Assembly: GCA_009392075.1 (NCBI GenBank)
Contig: VFHG01000095.1
Location: 1-7,044 of the forward strand
Origin: SAR202 cluster bacterium
GTDB lineage: Bacteria > Chloroflexota > Dehalococcoidia > UBA3495
Direction of reading: 5' to 3'
Length of the DNA stretch: 7,044 bases
The notes below the pieces were generated by a model. It saw nothing but the letters and a program-made list of their open reading frames with translations, was not told the DNA's origin and ran no database searches. Within the stretch, counting starts at the first letter, position 1. Every line of letters starts with the position of its first letter. Positions 5,615 through 7,044 of this stretch are shown in pieces. Made by a program: the position numbers and the translations under genes.

Positions 5615-6463
5615 ATGCAAGAGAAACCACTTGAGGGGAAGATTGCTATCGTTACCGGGGCCGCCAGTCCTAGAGGTTTAGGCCGGTCCATGACAGAGGC
5701 TTTGGTCAGGGCCGGGGCCAGGGTGTCCATGATGGACATCAACCAGCAATGGCTGGACGAGACTTCCAACTACATGAGGGAGATCGGCGGCGACAATTGC
5801 GTCATGGCGCAGGTGGTTGACGTTACCTCCATCGGAGAAGCCGAACGTTCCATTGAACGCACCATCCAGGAACTGGGCGGGCTGCACATTCTAGTCAACA
5901 ACGCTGGCATCGCGCCCCGAAATATGTTGATGGGCGGCGAGACAAAGAACAACTTCTGGGAGGTGCCCGCCGAAGAGTGGGACCGGGTCGTGGCGGTGAA
6001 CAGCAGCGGCCCCTTTTACATGACCCGGACCGTGGTGCCCCACATGCTGGCCCAGGGCTGGGGCCGGATCATCGGCGTCACAACCAGTATGAACACCATG
6101 TACCGCGAAGGCGGCGCGCCCTACGGGCCATCCAAAGCAGCCCATGAGGCGTTAGTCGCCATGGCCTCCCGGGAGTTGGAAGGCACCGGAGTCACCGTGA
6201 ACGTCCTGGTTCCGGGCGGAATGGCGAGCACAGACCTGATCCCCGACGACGCCGCTCACCAACGCGAGAACATGATTGATCCCCAAGTGATGCAAGCGCC
6301 GGTGGTCTGGCTGGCTTCAGACGCATCTGACGGCATCAACGGCCAGCGGTTCATCGGCTACTACTGGGACGAAGACCTGCCCTTGGAGGAACGCCTAGAA
6401 AAAGCCGCCGCTCCGGCCGCATGGCCCCAACTAGGAGCCCAGGCCATACGCCTCAACCAGTAG
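5615..6463 (+). CDS. Short-chain dehydrogenase (SDR 3), NAD-type, with extended C-terminus
   Basis: SDR oxidoreductase of 282 residues, about 30 longer than SDR 1 and SDR 2. The nucleotide motif TGAASPRGLG (14-23) has two extra residues relative to TGxxxGxG. D41 suggests NAD(H). NNAG is at 95-98, followed by a longer loop (about 100-117) before EEWDRV. The active site is N129, Y170 and K174 (YGPSK). The serine is read from VTTS: S158 lies 12 residues before the Tyr and T157 lies 13 before, the usual distance, so the exact Ser assignment is uncertain. VPGGMAST follows. The C-terminal part has YWDEDLPLEERLEKA and APAAW, a tail I recall from a distinct SDR subgroup of unknown substrate, in place of the usual GG-Y ending. 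The ATG at 5615 has GGAG (5602-5605) nine bases upstream. An AT-rich patch (GTATATATT, 5591-5599) might be a weak promoter, but co-transcription with SDR 2 is as likely. Confidence 0.9.
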   Translation: MQEKPLEGKIAIVTGAASPRGLGRSMTEALVRAGARVSMMDINQQWLDETSNYMREIGGDNCVMAQVVDVTSIGEAERSIERTIQELGGLHILVNNAGIAPRNMLMGGETKNNFWEVPAEEWDRVVAVNSSGPFYMTRTVVPHMLAQGWGRIIGVTTSMNTMYREGGAPYGPSKAAHEALVAMASRELEGTGVTVNVLVPGGMASTDLIPDDAAHQRENMIDPQVMQAPVVWLASDASDGINGQRFIGYYWDEDLPLEERLEKAAAPAAWPQLGAQAIRLNQ

Positions 6464-6544
6464 CAGCGCCGAAAAAGTCCCTTCTCCATCGACGGGAGTA
6501 CGCTCATCCGGCGATTACCAGCCTTCGCACCCAACCAAAGCAAG

Positions 6545-6719
6545 GTCAACCTGGGCCTGTCGGAAAACTGGCGTCAGATCGCCTTGCTGGTGGCCGCCAA
6601 CATGTTCGTCGGCTGGATGATTGGCATGGAGCGCACCATCCTGCTTGGCCGAAACAGAATTCGGCGTCACTTCCACAACGGCAGTCGTCTCCTTCATCGC
6701 TGCGCTTAGTCTGGCAAAG
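6545..6719 (+). pseudogene. Remnant of an MFS transporter N-terminus
   Basis: Two frames in series give the start of a major facilitator superfamily permease. Frame one (6545-6643) reads NLGLSENWRQIALLVAANMF then VGWMIGMERTIL, containing the first membrane helix. The frame then shifts at 6644-6645 to LAETEFGVTSTTAVVSFIAALSLAK (frame three, to 6719), the following loop and part of the second helix. Members of this family, as I recall them, have a conserved E-R-T-x-x-P-x-x-A-E stretch at this point, so two bases (part of a Pro codon) seem lost. After the Lys at 6717-6719 the similarity stops, and frame three ends at TAG 6741-6743. About 60 of some 400 residues remain, with no plausible start codon upstream. 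It is therefore a decayed fragment and not only a sequencing error. It follows SDR 3 on the same strand and may once have been its transporter partner; that is inference. Confidence 0.65.
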
Positions 6720-6776
6720 CCCCGCGCACCGGGAGAGGGTTAGGATGGGGGCTATACGCTGTAGAATCACCCACCC

Positions 6777-7044
6777 TCAAAGAACTAGTATGCGCCCTTC
6801 AACTCGCCCCGGCTCCAACTCCAACAACCCGATGGACGGCACAACCTTGAACCGCCGCTTGCCTGCCGCGCCCGGATTGAAGAACGTCAGCCCGCCCCGT
6901 TCCTCGTGGAACGCCATGTGGCTATGGCCAAAGACCACCAAATCGGCCCCATGCTTAAGATAAGCCGACAGGCCGACCTCATCGCCTTCCTTGGGCACCT
7001 TTACGATGTGTGTCAGATAGATGCGGCAGCCGCCTAGCTCGATG
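6777..7044 (-). CDS. YfcE/MJ0936-type metallophosphoesterase, C-terminal part (5' partial)
   Basis: The minus-strand frame enters at the right edge (first full codon 7043-7041) and ends at TGA 6779-6777, giving 88 visible residues. It carries the C-terminal metal-binding motifs of calcineurin-like phosphoesterases: TH (visible 11-12) and GHSH (39-42). These are followed by FFNPGAAGKRRF (54-65), matching the NPGS-x-x-x-R motif of the YfcE/MJ0936 group. The upstream D-x-H and GNxD motifs lie outside the window. Family members are small cytoplasmic metal-dependent phosphodiesterases with broad or unknown physiological substrates. The first TH lacks the usual following Gly-His, so a histidine may be altered. 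A GTG at 6998 is not the start, because coding continues to the edge. It is convergent with the SDR/MFS strand, and I see no clear terminator between them. Confidence 0.85.
   Translation of the reverse strand, partial: IELGGCRIYLTHIVKVPKEGDEVGLSAYLKHGADLVVFGHSHMAFHEERGGLTFFNPGAAGKRRFKVVPSIGLLELEPGRVEGRILVL

Noticed and set aside
6421..6963. Plus-strand open frame of 180 codons over the end of SDR 3 and the phosphoesterase
   Set aside because: It overlaps the SDR 3 end, the MFS remnant (which reads in other frames) and the opposing phosphoesterase, and its Ser/Pro/Arg-rich product is not protein-like.

Overview
The window looks like chromosomal DNA of a moderately GC-rich, free-living bacterium. 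The gene mix is a TRAP-type solute-binding protein with an Ala/Pro-rich linker, several short-chain dehydrogenases (SDRs), a seven-iron ferredoxin and a serine tRNA with an encoded CCA. It resembles uncultivated Chloroflexota (Dehalococcoidia/SAR202-like), but that is a recollection-based guess and no marker gene here proves it.

Layout. (1) 2-1321, plus strand: most of a TRAP solute-binding protein, open at the left edge. (2) 1374-1460: a strong hairpin and a second T-tract hairpin separate it from a convergent tRNA-Ser(UGA) on the minus strand (1478-1567). (3) 1568-2728: an accessory-looking stretch. It holds one minus-strand gene of unknown function (1880-2476) with a perfect Shine-Dalgarno, a cluster of GTTGAC motifs, a large inverted repeat and a 12-bp tandem repeat. 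(4) 2729-3835: an SDR followed by a seven-iron ferredoxin, both starting with TTG. (5) 3918-4654: a secreted, Asn/Gly-rich repeat protein broken by a one-base frameshift. (6) 4718-6463: two more SDRs, the first behind a good promoter with an 8-bp palindrome inside it. (7) 6464-6743: a decayed N-terminal piece of a major facilitator (MFS) transporter, frameshifted and truncated. (8) 6777-7044, minus strand: the C-terminal part of a YfcE-type metallophosphoesterase, open at the right edge.

How the genes may fit together (inference): solute uptake, NAD(P)-dependent oxidation or reduction of alcohol/ketone groups by three diverged SDRs, and a small electron carrier suggest catabolism of organic compounds. 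No oxygenase, hydrolase or regulator is present to name the substrate. The two broken genes suggest a region losing functions, although the single-base frameshift could also be an assembly error. I do not see a clear new biological system. The items most worth a second look are the operator-like palindrome at 4722-4742, the repeat-rich stretch at 1668-1880, the unknown gene beside it, and the two broken genes.
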